The notes beneath the pieces were generated by a model. That model did not search any database and was not told the DNA's origin. It worked only from the letters and a program-made list of their open reading frames with translations. This document shows, in pieces, positions 7,899 through 16,448 of a stretch of DNA of 64,000 nt. The position numbers were made by a program, and so were the translations under genes. How positions within the stretch are numbered: the stretch's first letter is position 1; every line of letters begins with the position of its first letter. Source of the stretch: Saccharopolyspora gloriosae (GTDB lineage Bacteria > Actinomycetota > Actinomycetes > Mycobacteriales > Pseudonocardiaceae); the NCBI RefSeq assembly GCF_014203325.1, contig NZ_JACHIV010000001.1, positions 3,039,501-3,103,500 on the forward strand, written 5' to 3'.

Positions 7899-8168
7899 TC
7901 ACTTGGCTGGATCAGTGCTCGGCTTGTGCTGGAGGCGCAGGGCGAGCAGGCCGCCGATGGCGGGGAGGAAGGCGGCGAGCTTCGCTCGGGTGGGGGCTCC
8001 GGCGGCGAAGGTGGCGGCGATGGTGATCAGGTAGGCGCAGCCGTGGAGGGGGCCGGTCGCCGAGGTCACGGCGGGCCAGTGCGCGGTGGCGAGGTTGGCC
8101 AGCAGCACCAGCAGGGACGCGGCTTCGACGTAGGCGGCGGTGCGCAGCAGGCGGAGGTCTCCGCGCAT
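7899..8168 (-). CDS. DUF3817 family small membrane protein
   Basis: 89 residues from ATG 8168, with GGGAGC ten bases upstream. A GTG at 8177 overlaps the preceding stop as GTGA and could start a 92-residue form. Three hydrophobic segments (about 10-28, 44-62 and 66-80) make it an integral membrane protein. The pattern VEAASLLVLLANLA..GPLHGCAYLI is that of DUF3817. Directly downstream of and coupled to another membrane protein gene; function unknown. Confidence 0.8.
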   Translation of the reverse strand: MRGDLRLLRTAAYVEAASLLVLLANLATAHWPAVTSATGPLHGCAYLITIAATFAAGAPTRAKLAAFLPAIGGLLALRLQHKPSTDPAK

Positions 8169-8173
8169 GGTGG

Positions 8174-8632
8174 TCACGCTCCCGTCGTCGAACCGGGTCG
8201 GATGATCATGAGTACGGTCACGGTGGCCCACAGCAGGTTGAAGATTCCGGTGCTCATGCCCAGTTTCGCGGGCAGCCGGGAGGTGCCCAGCTGGTCCGGG
8301 TCGCTGGTGAGGTCGAGGGCGCGGCGTTGCGCGGGCAGGATCGAGGCGGCGAGCACGGCTGCAGCGGCGGCGGTCAGCGCGATGGAGGTGATCAGCCACG
8401 CGTCGCCGAGCGCGCCGAGTTGCAGCGCGGTCGCCAGGCCGAACACGGGCACGGCGATGCCCAGCAGCGCGTAGGCGCGGCACAGCCGGTGCAGGGCGCG
8501 CAGCACGGTGATCGCGCCGGGGTCGGTGGTGGCTTGGCGCAGGTAGCGGGGGAACACGCTGCCGGCGACGGCGACGGGGCCGACGGCGAGGATCGCGGCG
8601 ATCACGTGCACGCTGAGCAGGAACTTCGTCAC
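8174..8632 (-). CDS. Integral membrane protein, DUF2269-like
   Basis: 152 residues from GTG 8632 (GGAAGAAAGAG upstream). Four hydrophobic helices: LLSVHVIAAILAVGPVAVAG at the N-terminus, a second near ALLGIAVPVFGLATAL, a third at LITSIALTAAAAAVLAASI and a fourth at IFNLLWATVTVLMII. The SVHVxAAIxxxGP start resembles DUF2269. Forms a two-gene operon with the DUF3817 gene. No function known. Confidence 0.75.
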   Translation of the reverse strand: MTKFLLSVHVIAAILAVGPVAVAGSVFPRYLRQATTDPGAITVLRALHRLCRAYALLGIAVPVFGLATALQLGALGDAWLITSIALTAAAAAVLAASILPAQRRALDLTSDPDQLGTSRLPAKLGMSTGIFNLLWATVTVLMIIRPGSTTGA

Positions 8633-8793
8633 GGGGGCTCTTTCTTCCGGTGGGGACGGGAAGAAACCTAGCCAGCGCTGTGCCCGCGCGGCAGTGGCGT
8701 GATCGCCAGGAACCACCGGATTCCGGCCAGGGGCGGTTCGCCGCGGTGCCCGTGCCGGCCGGGCACGGGGTGCGCGGCCGACACGGTGCCGTC

Positions 8794-9423
8794 TCAGGGC
8801 AGGCGGCGGACCTTCACGGTGCTGTCGATGCGGGTGGTGTCGGTGCCGTCGGGGCCGGTTTGGGTGCGTTCGTGTTCGGCGCACACCTGCACGTCCCACT
8901 CGCCGTCGGGCAGTCCCAGGGAGTCGAGGACTTCTTGCGGGGTGGGGAAGTGCACGTCGGGGTGCGGGTCGGTCTCCCATGCGGGCACGCCGCAGTGGCT
9001 TTCGACGAGCAGCGTTCCGCCGGGGGCGACGGCGTCGGCGGCTTTGCGCAGGACTTCCTCGCGGGGCAGGTCGCCCCAGGAGTGCAGGAACTGCGCGGAG
9101 ACGAGGTCGTACTCGCCGTCGGGGAAGTCGGTGGCGAGGTCGAGTTCGCGCCACTGGATGCGGTCGTCGAGGCCTGCTTCGGCGCTGCGGGTCCGGGCGC
9201 GTCCGAGGGCGACGGCGGAGAGGTCGACGGCGGTGACCTGCCAGCCGTGGGCGGCGAACCAGAGGGCGTCGCCGCCTTCGCCGCTGCCGAGGTCGAGCAC
9301 TCGGCCCGGGGGCAGGTCGGCGGTTTCGCTGACGAGGGCGGTGTTGGCCTGCCCGCTCCAGCGGTGCTCGTCGCCCGCGTACATCTCGTTCCAGCGCTGC
9401 ACTTCGGCGGTGCGGTCGTTCAT
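8794..9423 (-). CDS. Class I SAM-dependent methyltransferase
   Basis: 209 residues from ATG 9423. Rossmann-type methyltransferase with motif I VLDLGSGEGGDALW, motif II VTAVDLS and the GEYDLVSAQFLHS strand; residues about 35-160 hold the SAM-binding fold. It lies 20 bases downstream of a TrxR-like flavoprotein. In other actinobacteria these two activities are known as one fused bifunctional protein, so the two probably act together. The methyl acceptor is unknown. Confidence 0.87.
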   Translation of the reverse strand: MNDRTAEVQRWNEMYAGDEHRWSGQANTALVSETADLPPGRVLDLGSGEGGDALWFAAHGWQVTAVDLSAVALGRARTRSAEAGLDDRIQWRELDLATDFPDGEYDLVSAQFLHSWGDLPREEVLRKAADAVAPGGTLLVESHCGVPAWETDPHPDVHFPTPQEVLDSLGLPDGEWDVQVCAEHERTQTGPDGTDTTRIDSTVKVRRLP

Positions 9424-9443
9424 GGTCGTCTCCAGTTCGGGGG

Positions 9444-10466
9444 TCAGAGGCCGTGGCGGCGGTCGGCGAGGACGAGGCGGCTGACGTCGCGTTCCTGGGC
9501 GGCGCCGAAGGGTTCGGTGGTGAGGGCGGTTCGGGTGTCGGCCTCGACGAGGTCGGCGTTGATGGCCATGGCGGCGCGCACTCCGGCGGCGGCGGAGCCG
9601 ATGACGGTGTCCATGGGGTCGGTGACGTTGCCCGCCGCCCACACGCCGGGCGCGCGGGTGGCGCCGGTGTGGTCGGTGGGGATGCGGTCGCCGAGCACGA
9701 CGCCGTCGCGTTCGACGGGTTCGGTGCTCAGTCCGAGGGCGGTGAACGGGTCGGCTCGGACGGTGAAGCGGGGGGCGGTGACCACCGCGTCGCAGGCCAG
9801 GGTCTCGCCGTCGACGACGATGCCGCTGAGGTGGTCGTCGGTGGTCACGACGCGCTCGGCCGTTCCGGGGCGGACCGTGATGCCGCGGGCGGTGAGGCGG
9901 GCGTGGTCGTCGGCGGTGAGTTCGGTGGTGTGCAGCAGCGTGATCCGGGTGCTCCACTGCCGCCACAGCAGGGCTTGGTGGGTGGCGAGCGGTCCGGTGC
10001 CGAGCACGATGATGCGCTGGTCGCGGGCTTCCCAGCCGTGGCAGTACGGGCAGTGCAGCGCGTCGCGGCCCCACCGCGCGGCGAGTCCGTCGAAGTCGGG
10101 CAGGTCGTCGACGAGGCCGGTGGTGATCAGCAGCCGTGCCGTGGTGATGGTGGTGGTGTCGTCGAGGGTGACCTGAATGGTCCCGTCGGCGCTGCGGGTG
10201 GTGCTGGTGGCGGTGGCGTCGGTGAATTCGGCGCCGTAGCCGGTGGCTTCGGCGCGGCCGTCGGCGACGAGTTCGCGGGGCGGGGTGCCTTCGCGTCCGA
10301 GGTAGTTGTGGACGTGCCCGGCGGGGGCGTTGCGGGGTGCGCCGGAGTCGATGACGAGCACTCGGCGGCGTGCTCGCGCGAGGGTGAGGGCCGCGCCGGT
10401 GCCGGCGGCGCCACCTCCGATGATCACCGCGTCGTAGCGGCCGGGGCTGGTTGTCTGCTCGCTCAT
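9444..10466 (-). CDS. NAD(P)/FAD-dependent oxidoreductase, thioredoxin-reductase-like
   Basis: 340 residues from ATG 10466, with GAGGAGG seven bases upstream. Two dinucleotide-binding folds: GGGAAGTGAALTLARARR near residue 17 for FAD and IIVLGTGPLATHQALL in the middle for NAD(P)H. Between them is a redox-type HCPYCHG motif, and the FAD-associated GVWAAGNVTDP near the C-terminus. It resembles thioredoxin reductase but has no thioredoxin gene next to it. Operon with the methyltransferase that follows. Confidence 0.88.
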   Translation of the reverse strand: MSEQTTSPGRYDAVIIGGGAAGTGAALTLARARRRVLVIDSGAPRNAPAGHVHNYLGREGTPPRELVADGRAEATGYGAEFTDATATSTTRSADGTIQVTLDDTTTITTARLLITTGLVDDLPDFDGLAARWGRDALHCPYCHGWEARDQRIIVLGTGPLATHQALLWRQWSTRITLLHTTELTADDHARLTARGITVRPGTAERVVTTDDHLSGIVVDGETLACDAVVTAPRFTVRADPFTALGLSTEPVERDGVVLGDRIPTDHTGATRAPGVWAAGNVTDPMDTVIGSAAAGVRAAMAINADLVEADTRTALTTEPFGAAQERDVSRLVLADRRHGL

Positions 10467-10524
10467 GTGTGGTTCCTCCTCTGTCGCCGAATACTCCGCG
10501 CACCACAACACAGTGACAAGTTTT

Positions 10525-10541
10525 CTTGCCGGAACGGCAAG
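10525..10541. promoter_or_regulatory. Inverted repeat in the TrxR-like gene promoter
   Basis: CTTGCCG-GAA-CGGCAAG, a perfect 7-bp inverted repeat about 60 bases upstream of the flavoprotein start codon. An additional ACAAG half-site lies at 10516-10520. Probable operator; the regulator is not identified. Confidence 0.5.
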
Positions 10542-10565
10542 TTCTGGGTCGTCGCGGCGGGCGGG

Positions 10566-11456
10566 TCAGGAGGCGGTGAGGGCGGGCACGAACGTGGTCT
10601 CGACGAAGGTCTCCAGAGACGTGGGGGTGGTGGTGTCCGGGTTGCGCGGCTGGATCGTGCGCAGGTGACCGGTGTTCACGGCGTGCGGGACCTCCGCCAT
10701 CATCGCGGCGACACCGGCCGCCACGCCCGCTTCCCGCAGGCGGTCGTGGAACGCCTCCACGGTGCAGCGTTCGTAGGTGACGGGTTGCTCGATGGCCGTC
10801 GCGATCACCGATGCGACCTCGTTCATGGTGACGTCTCGTGGGCCGTGCAGTTCCCGGATCCGGGTGCCGCTTCGCGGCCGGGTCAGTTCCTCGGCCGCGG
10901 CGATGCCGACATCGGAGGTGGTGATCAGCGGCAACGGCGCGTCGGGATCGAACGGCGCGACGATCCGGCGGTCGGTGCGCACGGAATCGAGGTGGTCGAG
11001 GAGGTTCTCCATGTAGTACCCGGCGCGCAGCCACGTGACGTCCACTCCGGCCACGGCCGAGAGCCGGTTCTCGAAGCGGTGCAGGCCCGCGACGGGGCCG
11101 GTTCCGGCGGGATGCTGCGCGCCCCAGCTGCTCAGCGCCACGACGCGGGGCACTCCGGATCGTGCGACGGCGTCGGTGAGCGCGGCCGCCGCCCGGTCCT
11201 GGAAGGCGGCGAAGTCGGGGTGGTCGGGAATGTAGTTGGGTTGGATGACCAAGTAGGCGGCATCGGCGCCGCGAAGGGCGGTGGTCATCGCGGCCGGGTC
11301 GCCTTGGTCGGCCTGGTGGACCTGGGCGCCGCGTTCAGCGAGGGGCGCGAGCCTGCGCGAATCGCGGCCGACCGCGCGCACGGGGTGGCCGTGGTCGAGC
11401 AGGTGCGATGCGGCGGCGCGGCTCGTGCGGCCGGTGGCGCCGGTGATGACGTGCAT
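10566..11456 (-). CDS. NmrA-family NAD(P)-binding protein
   Basis: 296 residues from ATG 11456. Begins with the atypical-SDR nucleotide motif VITGATGRTSRAAASHLL, then the acidic-to-basic switch AVGRDSRRL, and GYYMENLLDHL as found in NmrA/HSCARG and quinone-reductase-type proteins. No YxxxK catalytic pair is evident, as expected for NmrA-type redox sensors or azoreductase-like enzymes. It sits 48 bases downstream of an HTH regulator on the same strand, which may control it. Confidence 0.85.
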   Translation of the reverse strand: MHVITGATGRTSRAAASHLLDHGHPVRAVGRDSRRLAPLAERGAQVHQADQGDPAAMTTALRGADAAYLVIQPNYIPDHPDFAAFQDRAAAALTDAVARSGVPRVVALSSWGAQHPAGTGPVAGLHRFENRLSAVAGVDVTWLRAGYYMENLLDHLDSVRTDRRIVAPFDPDAPLPLITTSDVGIAAAEELTRPRSGTRIRELHGPRDVTMNEVASVIATAIEQPVTYERCTVEAFHDRLREAGVAAGVAAMMAEVPHAVNTGHLRTIQPRNPDTTTPTSLETFVETTFVPALTAS

Positions 11457-11504
11457 GGTTCGTCCTGTGTCCGTGGTGGTGTCCGGTTGCGGTGATCTCC
11501 GTCG

Positions 11505-12368
11505 TCAGCGGTGGTCTGCGGTGCGAGGGGTGGGTTCGGTGAGGGTGGCCAGCGATCCGAGTCGCAGCAGCGCGGCGTCGGTGGCGGCGTCGGCGGGGTG
11601 GTAGGCCCAGATCCGGTGGCCGTCGCTGTCGGGTAGTTCCAGCACGTGCTGGTCGAACACCAGCGTTCCGGCCAGCGGATGCCGGAACCGCTTGCGGTCG
11701 AGGGCCTTCTCGTACACGTCGTGGTCCGCCCAGGCGGTGCTGAAGACGTCGCTGGCCACTGCGAGCTCGCCGACCAGGCGCGTCGATCGGCCCGAGTTCG
11801 CCTCGGAGGGGGCGCCGGCTCGCAACGTCGCCACCAAGCAGCGGGCCAGATCGGGCCAGTCGACGAAGAACTCCGTCGCACCCGGTGACAGGAACACCAT
11901 CCGCGCGTAGTTGTCCCGATGCTCCAGCCCTTCGTGGAGCACGTCGCCCAGCGCGTTGGCGGCGATCACGTCGAGCCGGCGGTCCACCAGGATCGCGGGG
12001 ACGGTCAGCGCGGCGAGCAACGGCCGCACCGCCGCCAACCTGTCCGGATCGGCACCGTTGTCCGCGTCGGTGCCGTCGTCCGCGGCGAGTTCGCGCAGGT
12101 ATCGGGACGCGGCGCGGTCGAGCAGCAGGGCCGTCGACAGCCCGTCCAGGACGGCGCGCGACGGGTGCCGCTCGCGGCCCTGCTCCAGGCGCACGTAGTA
12201 GTCCGTGCTGATCGCGGCCAGCATCGCGACCTCGTCCCGCCGCAGCCCCGCCACTTGCCGAGGCCCGCCGGGCACCAGGTCCTGCTGGTGCGGGTGCACT
12301 TGCCGTCGCCGCGCCCGCAGGAACCCGCCCAGCGGGCCTTCCAGCGCTTTCGTCTCCTGTGAGCCCAT
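11505..12368 (-). CDS. HTH transcriptional regulator with MmyB-like ligand domain
   Basis: 287 residues from ATG 12368; the reading frame continues upstream but without family similarity. N-terminal XRE-type HTH (GLRRDEVAMLAAISTDYYVRLEQGRE, about 35-65), then an MmyB-like domain (about 105-275) whose members bind fatty-acid-like ligands, with the family's NALGDVLHEG and GTLVFDQHVLELPD. It is first in a same-strand pair with the NmrA-like gene. The regulator/NAD(P)-binding-protein pairing is common in actinobacteria and suggests control of that gene. Confidence 0.88.
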   Translation of the reverse strand: MGSQETKALEGPLGGFLRARRRQVHPHQQDLVPGGPRQVAGLRRDEVAMLAAISTDYYVRLEQGRERHPSRAVLDGLSTALLLDRAASRYLRELAADDGTDADNGADPDRLAAVRPLLAALTVPAILVDRRLDVIAANALGDVLHEGLEHRDNYARMVFLSPGATEFFVDWPDLARCLVATLRAGAPSEANSGRSTRLVGELAVASDVFSTAWADHDVYEKALDRKRFRHPLAGTLVFDQHVLELPDSDGHRIWAYHPADAATDAALLRLGSLATLTEPTPRTADHR

Positions 12369-12524
12369 GAATCCACCGTAGGGCGCTGTTCGGACTCCGG
12401 AGTAGGAGCGGCGCACCCACGCGCGGCAGGGGTCGCGGGCGGGTTGTGAGGTGATCGGAACCGGTGGCGCCGCCGTCGCGTCGTAGTGGCGTAGCGAGCA
12501 GGACATCCGTCATGGGGAGACGTC

Positions 12525-13517
12525 ATGAGGTCCGCAGTCCGCACCACCGTGTCCACCGTCATCGGCAGCGCTCTCGCACTCAGCGGCACCGCCCTCGTCC
12601 CGGCGTGGGCCGCCGCCGCGCCCGCCGCGATCACCTGCGACAGCAGCGGAGGCGGTGATTCCGGGTTCTACGACGGGGATTCCGCGGGCAAGGTCTACAA
12701 CGGCAAGTTCAGCCGAGGCCCCGACATTCCCGGCCTCGGCTCGTACGTGCCGCAAGGGCTCACCACTTGGAACGACTGGGACAGCGACAAAGACCTGTTG
12801 TTGATCACCGAGTACGGCCCGGACGGGAAGCACGCGCGGATCTACGGTGTTGATCCCGCCACCGGTGAGCGGGTCGGTGCGGTGAACATCGCCGAATCGC
12901 ACGTGGGCGGGATCGCGGTGGCGCGGGGCTGGGTGTTCGTGTCGGGGCGTCAGACCGGCGACGGCGGGCACACCATCCGCAAGTACAAGGCCGCCGAGGT
13001 CGCGCGGGCGATGAAGGCCGATGACGGGAAGGTCCTCGCCCAGACCGGCGAGGCCCGCGAGGTCTACGGCGCGTCGTTCCTCGCCGCCGACGGCAACACC
13101 CTGTATTCCGGGAAGTTCAACGACTCCGGTCGCGACAGCATGTACGCCTACGCGGTGGCCGCCGACGGGACGCTCACGACCGGTGCGAAGTACGAGGTGC
13201 CGACCAAGACGCAGGGGCTGTCGGTCGCGGGCGGGCACTTCTTCTACAGCACCTCCTACGGGCGCGACAAGCGCAGCAACGTCTACGTCGTCGACGAGGG
13301 CGCCACCGACATCGACAAGGCGTCGACGAAGTGCTTCCGGGCGCCGAGCCTCGCCGAAGGCATCACCGACCACGACGGCACCACGTACCTGCTGTTCGAG
13401 TCCGGTGCCGACGAGTACGCCGACACCGCGTGCAGCGGCGGCGCCCCCGACCCGTGCACCCGCAACGTCATCGCGAACCTGCACACGGCGAAGACCTCGG
13501 CGCTGCCGGAGTTCTGA
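12525..13517 (+). CDS. Secreted beta-propeller-like protein
   Basis: 330 residues from ATG 12525 (GGGGAGA upstream). Signal peptide to about residue 32 (VIGSALALSGTALVPAWAAAAPA). The mature part is built of repeated four-strand units such as LLLITEYGPDGKHARIYGVDPATGE and YVPQGLTTWND, suggesting a propeller fold. Four cysteines (ITCDSS, TKCFR, TACSG, DPCTR) could form disulfides. Enzymatic role not recognised. Divergent from the HTH gene. Confidence 0.75.
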   Translation: MRSAVRTTVSTVIGSALALSGTALVPAWAAAAPAAITCDSSGGGDSGFYDGDSAGKVYNGKFSRGPDIPGLGSYVPQGLTTWNDWDSDKDLLLITEYGPDGKHARIYGVDPATGERVGAVNIAESHVGGIAVARGWVFVSGRQTGDGGHTIRKYKAAEVARAMKADDGKVLAQTGEAREVYGASFLAADGNTLYSGKFNDSGRDSMYAYAVAADGTLTTGAKYEVPTKTQGLSVAGGHFFYSTSYGRDKRSNVYVVDEGATDIDKASTKCFRAPSLAEGITDHDGTTYLLFESGADEYADTACSGGAPDPCTRNVIANLHTAKTSALPEF

Positions 13518-13533
13518 GCCGCCGGCGGGGTGA

Positions 13534-14484
13534 TCACAGGACGTGGATGAGCTTGCCGCCGGGCCTGCGGGATCGGCTGAGTTCGGCCGCTTGCTGGATC
13601 TGGTCGAGCGCGTAGGTGCGGGCGACGGGGACGACCAGGATGCCGTCACCGGCGAGCCGGGCGAACTCGTCCATCCGGTCGTAGCGGATGTCGGTGGTGA
13701 TCCGGACGCCCAGTTCGGCTGCGGCGGCGAAGTCCGAGACGGTGAGGACGCGGTCGGGGTCGCCGGTCAGTTCGATCAGGGTCGGTAGTGAGCCGCCTGC
13801 GGGGCTGGGCTGGTCGGCGCGGTCGATCCGGCCCCCGGTGGGCGCGGTGTCCAGGGCGCGGTCCACGGGTCCTGGGGTCAGTGCGCTGACGCGTTCGGCC
13901 ATGCCCTCGCCGTAGGCGGTGACCTGGGCGCCGATCTCTTCCAGGGCGGCGGCCCGGGTCGGTCCGGCGGTGGCGATCACCCGGACTCCCCGGTGCAGCG
14001 CGAAGCGCACCGCCGCCTCGCCCACGGTGGTACCCGCGCCGTGGACGAGCAGCAGCTCGCCCGGTTGGACGCCGAGGTCGTCGAGCGCGCGCCACGCCGT
14101 TTCGGCCGCCATCGGCAGCGCGGCGGCCTGCTCGGCGGTGACGTTCTCGGGGATGCGTGCCCAGGCCGGCATCAGCGCGTACTCGGCGGCGCCGGCCGTC
14201 GGGCCGTCGAAGGTGGCCGGGCCGAACACGCGGTCGCCGATCCGGACGCCGGTGACGTCGTCGCCGAGCGCCTCGACGGTGCCCGCGACCTCGAGGCCGA
14301 GTCCGCGCGGCAGCGGCGGCAGATGGTCGGCGAGGAGACCGTCGACGACGTGCCAGTCGGCCGGTGTCAGCCCGCACGCCCGCACGGCGATCCGGATCTG
14401 GCCGGGTCCGGGCTCCGGCTGCGGGACGTCGCGGAGCACGATCACGTCCGGGGAACCGAAACGGTCGAACTGCAGAGCCTTCAC
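13534..14484 (-). CDS. NADP-dependent medium-chain oxidoreductase (quinone oxidoreductase-like)
   Basis: 316 residues from ATG 14484. N-terminal GroES-like half (MKALQFDRFG..CGLTPADWHVVDG) lacks the zinc-ligand cysteines of alcohol dehydrogenases, so it is a zinc-independent member. A nucleotide-binding segment with LLLVHGAGTTVGEAAVRFAL lies near 147-166. Such enzymes reduce quinones or enones. The gene is divergent from a TetR regulator across two matching operators and is the evident target of that repressor. Confidence 0.88.
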   Translation of the reverse strand: MKALQFDRFGSPDVIVLRDVPQPEPGPGQIRIAVRACGLTPADWHVVDGLLADHLPPLPRGLGLEVAGTVEALGDDVTGVRIGDRVFGPATFDGPTAGAAEYALMPAWARIPENVTAEQAAALPMAAETAWRALDDLGVQPGELLLVHGAGTTVGEAAVRFALHRGVRVIATAGPTRAAALEEIGAQVTAYGEGMAERVSALTPGPVDRALDTAPTGGRIDRADQPSPAGGSLPTLIELTGDPDRVLTVSDFAAAAELGVRITTDIRYDRMDEFARLAGDGILVVPVARTYALDQIQQAAELSRSRRPGGKLIHVL

Positions 14485-14497
14485 GACGCTCTCCTCT

Positions 14498-14553
14498 GAT
14501 GACAGCCTCTGTTGTCATCGACCGTAGCAGCTGACGACAGCTTCTGTTGTCGT
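14498..14553. promoter_or_regulatory. Tandem TetR operators in a divergent promoter
   Basis: Two near-identical 20-22 bp palindromes. The first (14498-14519) is GATGACA ... TGTCATC, the second (14534-14553) ACGACA ... TGTCGT, each with CAGC(C/T)TCTGTTG across the centre. Start-to-start spacing is about 35 bp, between the oxidoreductase (-) and TetR (+) start codons, so binding would repress both genes. Confidence 0.8.
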
Positions 14554-14565
14554 ACTCTGGTGGGC

Positions 14566-15138
14566 ATGCCGCGATGGGAATCCGACGCACAGGGCCGGCT
14601 CGAACGCGCGGCGCTGGAGCTGTTCGAGACGCAGGGGTTCGACCGCACCTCGGTCGCGCAGATCGCAGGCGCCGCCGGGCTGAAGGAGCGTTCCTTCTAC
14701 CGCTACTTCCCCGACAAGCGGGAAGTTCTCTTCGCCGGTGACGAACTCGAGGCTCACCTCGTCGCCCAGGTCGAGGCGGCCGACCCGGGGCTCACTGCGA
14801 TCGAGGCGCTGCTGACCGCGCTGGGAACCGCCGAGGGGATCTTCCGGCCGCGCGAGTTCCTGCTGCGCCGGGGAAGGGTGATCGCCGCCAATCCGGCGCT
14901 GGCCGAGCGCGATCTGATCAAGCTCGCCGACATCGCCGACGCGCTGGCACCGGCGCTCGAGCGCCGCGGCGTCGAACCCGGTAGAGCACGCTTCATCATC
15001 GACGTGGCGCTGGCGATCCACCGGCGTGCCCTGCCGCGCTGGCTGGCCGAGCCGGACACCACCCTCGCTCAGCTCATGGACGAGGCGGCCGCCGAGCTGC
15101 GCGAAGCGGTCGCACAGCCGGTTCCGCCAGGCCGCTGA
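14566..15138 (+). CDS. TetR-family transcriptional repressor
   Basis: 190 residues from ATG 14566; an in-frame ATG upstream lies inside the operator and was rejected. N-terminal TetR HTH (about 10-55): ALELFETQGFDRTSVAQIA then GLKERSFYRYFPDKREVLF. The C-terminal ligand domain includes the RRGRVIAANPALAERDL helix typical of MftR-like actinobacterial TetRs. Divergent from and most probably controlling the quinone oxidoreductase-like gene; the inducer is likely an electrophile or small drug (inference). Confidence 0.9.
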   Translation: MPRWESDAQGRLERAALELFETQGFDRTSVAQIAGAAGLKERSFYRYFPDKREVLFAGDELEAHLVAQVEAADPGLTAIEALLTALGTAEGIFRPREFLLRRGRVIAANPALAERDLIKLADIADALAPALERRGVEPGRARFIIDVALAIHRRALPRWLAEPDTTLAQLMDEAAAELREAVAQPVPPGR

Positions 15139-15274
15139 GTCGGCTTTTGCCTGCGGGGCTGGTTCTTCGCGCCCGGGTGATGTTTCAGGCGGCCGGCACC
15201 TAGGCGAATGTGATCATGACCGCGGGCCGGGTGGTGCGCCGTTCCAGTACGGGGGCGGGCACGGCCTTGCAACG

Positions 15275-15317
15275 ACGGCAGGGGCCCTACCGGAATCCCC
15301 GGTAAGGCCCCTGCCGT
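15275..15317 (-). terminator. Strong hairpin terminator after mdh
   Basis: 12-bp perfect outer stem ACGGCAGGGGCC (15275-15286) / GGCCCCTGCCGT (15306-15317) with an inner TACCGG/CCGGTA helix, 11 bases past the mdh stop codon. Confidence 0.85.
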
Positions 15318-15327
15318 GTGCGACTGC

Positions 15328-16314
15328 TCAGACGAGGCCGAGGCCGCGCACCGCGTCGCGCTCTTCGACGAGCTCGTTGACGGAAGCGTCGATGCGCTGC
15401 CGGGAGAACTCGTCGATGTCGAGGCCCTGGACGATCTCGAAGCGGCCGTCCTTGGCGGTGACCGGGAACGAGGAGATGATGCCCTCGGGCACGCCGTAGG
15501 AGCCGTCGGAGACGACACCGGCGGAGGTCCAGTCCCCTTCGGGGGTGCCGTTGACCCAGGTGTGGACGTGGTCGATGGCGGCGTTGGCGGCCGAGGCCGC
15601 CGACGAGGCGCCGCGGGCCTCGATGATCGCCGCGCCGCGCTTGGCGACGGTGGGGATGAACTCGTCGGCCAGCCAGGACCGCTCGACCTGCTCGGCGGCG
15701 ATCTTGCCGTCGACCTCGGCGTGGAAGAGGTCGGGGTACTGGGTGGCGGAGTGGTTGCCCCAGATCGTGAGCTTCTTGATCTCGGTGACCGTGGTGCCCA
15801 GCTTCTGCGCCAGCTGCGTCAGCGCCCGGTTGTGGTCCAGGCGGGTCATCGCGGTGAACCGCTCCGCGGGAACGTCGGGGGCGTGGGACTGGGCGATCAG
15901 CGCGTTGGTGTTCGCCGGGTTCCCGACGACCAGCACCTTCACGTCGTCGGCCGCACCGGCGTTGATCGCTTCGCCCTGGGGCTTGAAGATGCCGCCGTTG
16001 GCCTCGAGCAGGTCGCCGCGCTCCATGCCCTTCGTGCGCGGCCGCGCACCGACCAGCAGCGCCACGTTGGTGCCGTCGAACGCGGCGCGCGCGTCGTCGA
16101 ACACGTCAACACTGCTCAGCAGGGGGAACGCGCAGTCGTCGAGCTCCATCGCGGTGCCCTGCGCGGCCTTGACGGCCTGCGGGATCTCCAGCAAGCGGAG
16201 CTTGATCGGGGTGTCGGCCCCGATGAGCTGTCCGGAAGCGATCCGGAACAGCAGCGCGTAGCCGATCTGGCCAGCGCCACCGGTGACGGTGACGGTGACG
16301 GGCGCTTTGGTCAT
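15328..16314 (-). CDS. mdh: Malate dehydrogenase
   Basis: 328 residues, the usual length for the cytosolic-type enzyme. It oxidises malate to oxaloacetate with NAD in the TCA cycle. N-terminal [19 protein letters not shown] binds [13 protein letters not shown] and the substrate/catalytic segments [13 protein letters not shown] and [16 protein letters not shown] (catalytic His) are intact. Own promoter (AGGAAAG before the start) and a strong terminator, so it is monocistronic. Its neighbours are unrelated. Confidence 0.97.
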   Translation of the reverse strand: MTKAPVTVTVTGGAGQIGYALLFRIASGQLIGADTPIKLRLLEIPQAVKAAQGTAMELDDCAFPLLSSVDVFDDARAAFDGTNVALLVGARPRTKGMERGDLLEANGGIFKPQGEAINAGAADDVKVLVVGNPANTNALIAQSHAPDVPAERFTAMTRLDHNRALTQLAQKLGTTVTEIKKLTIWGNHSATQYPDLFHAEVDGKIAAEQVERSWLADEFIPTVAKRGAAIIEARGASSAASAANAAIDHVHTWVNGTPEGDWTSAGVVSDGSYGVPEGIISSFPVTAKDGRFEIVQGLDIDEFSRQRIDASVNELVEERDAVRGLGLV

Positions 16315-16448
16315 AGGAGTGTCTTTCCTGCTCGCCGGACGGTTACCGACCGCGATGCTATCCCGCAGCGGCGCGCCCGCACGCGCGCCCGCAACGGATC
16401 ACAACGCGTGCGAGCCCGAACCGATTCAGCCCACCGGGTGAATGCGGC

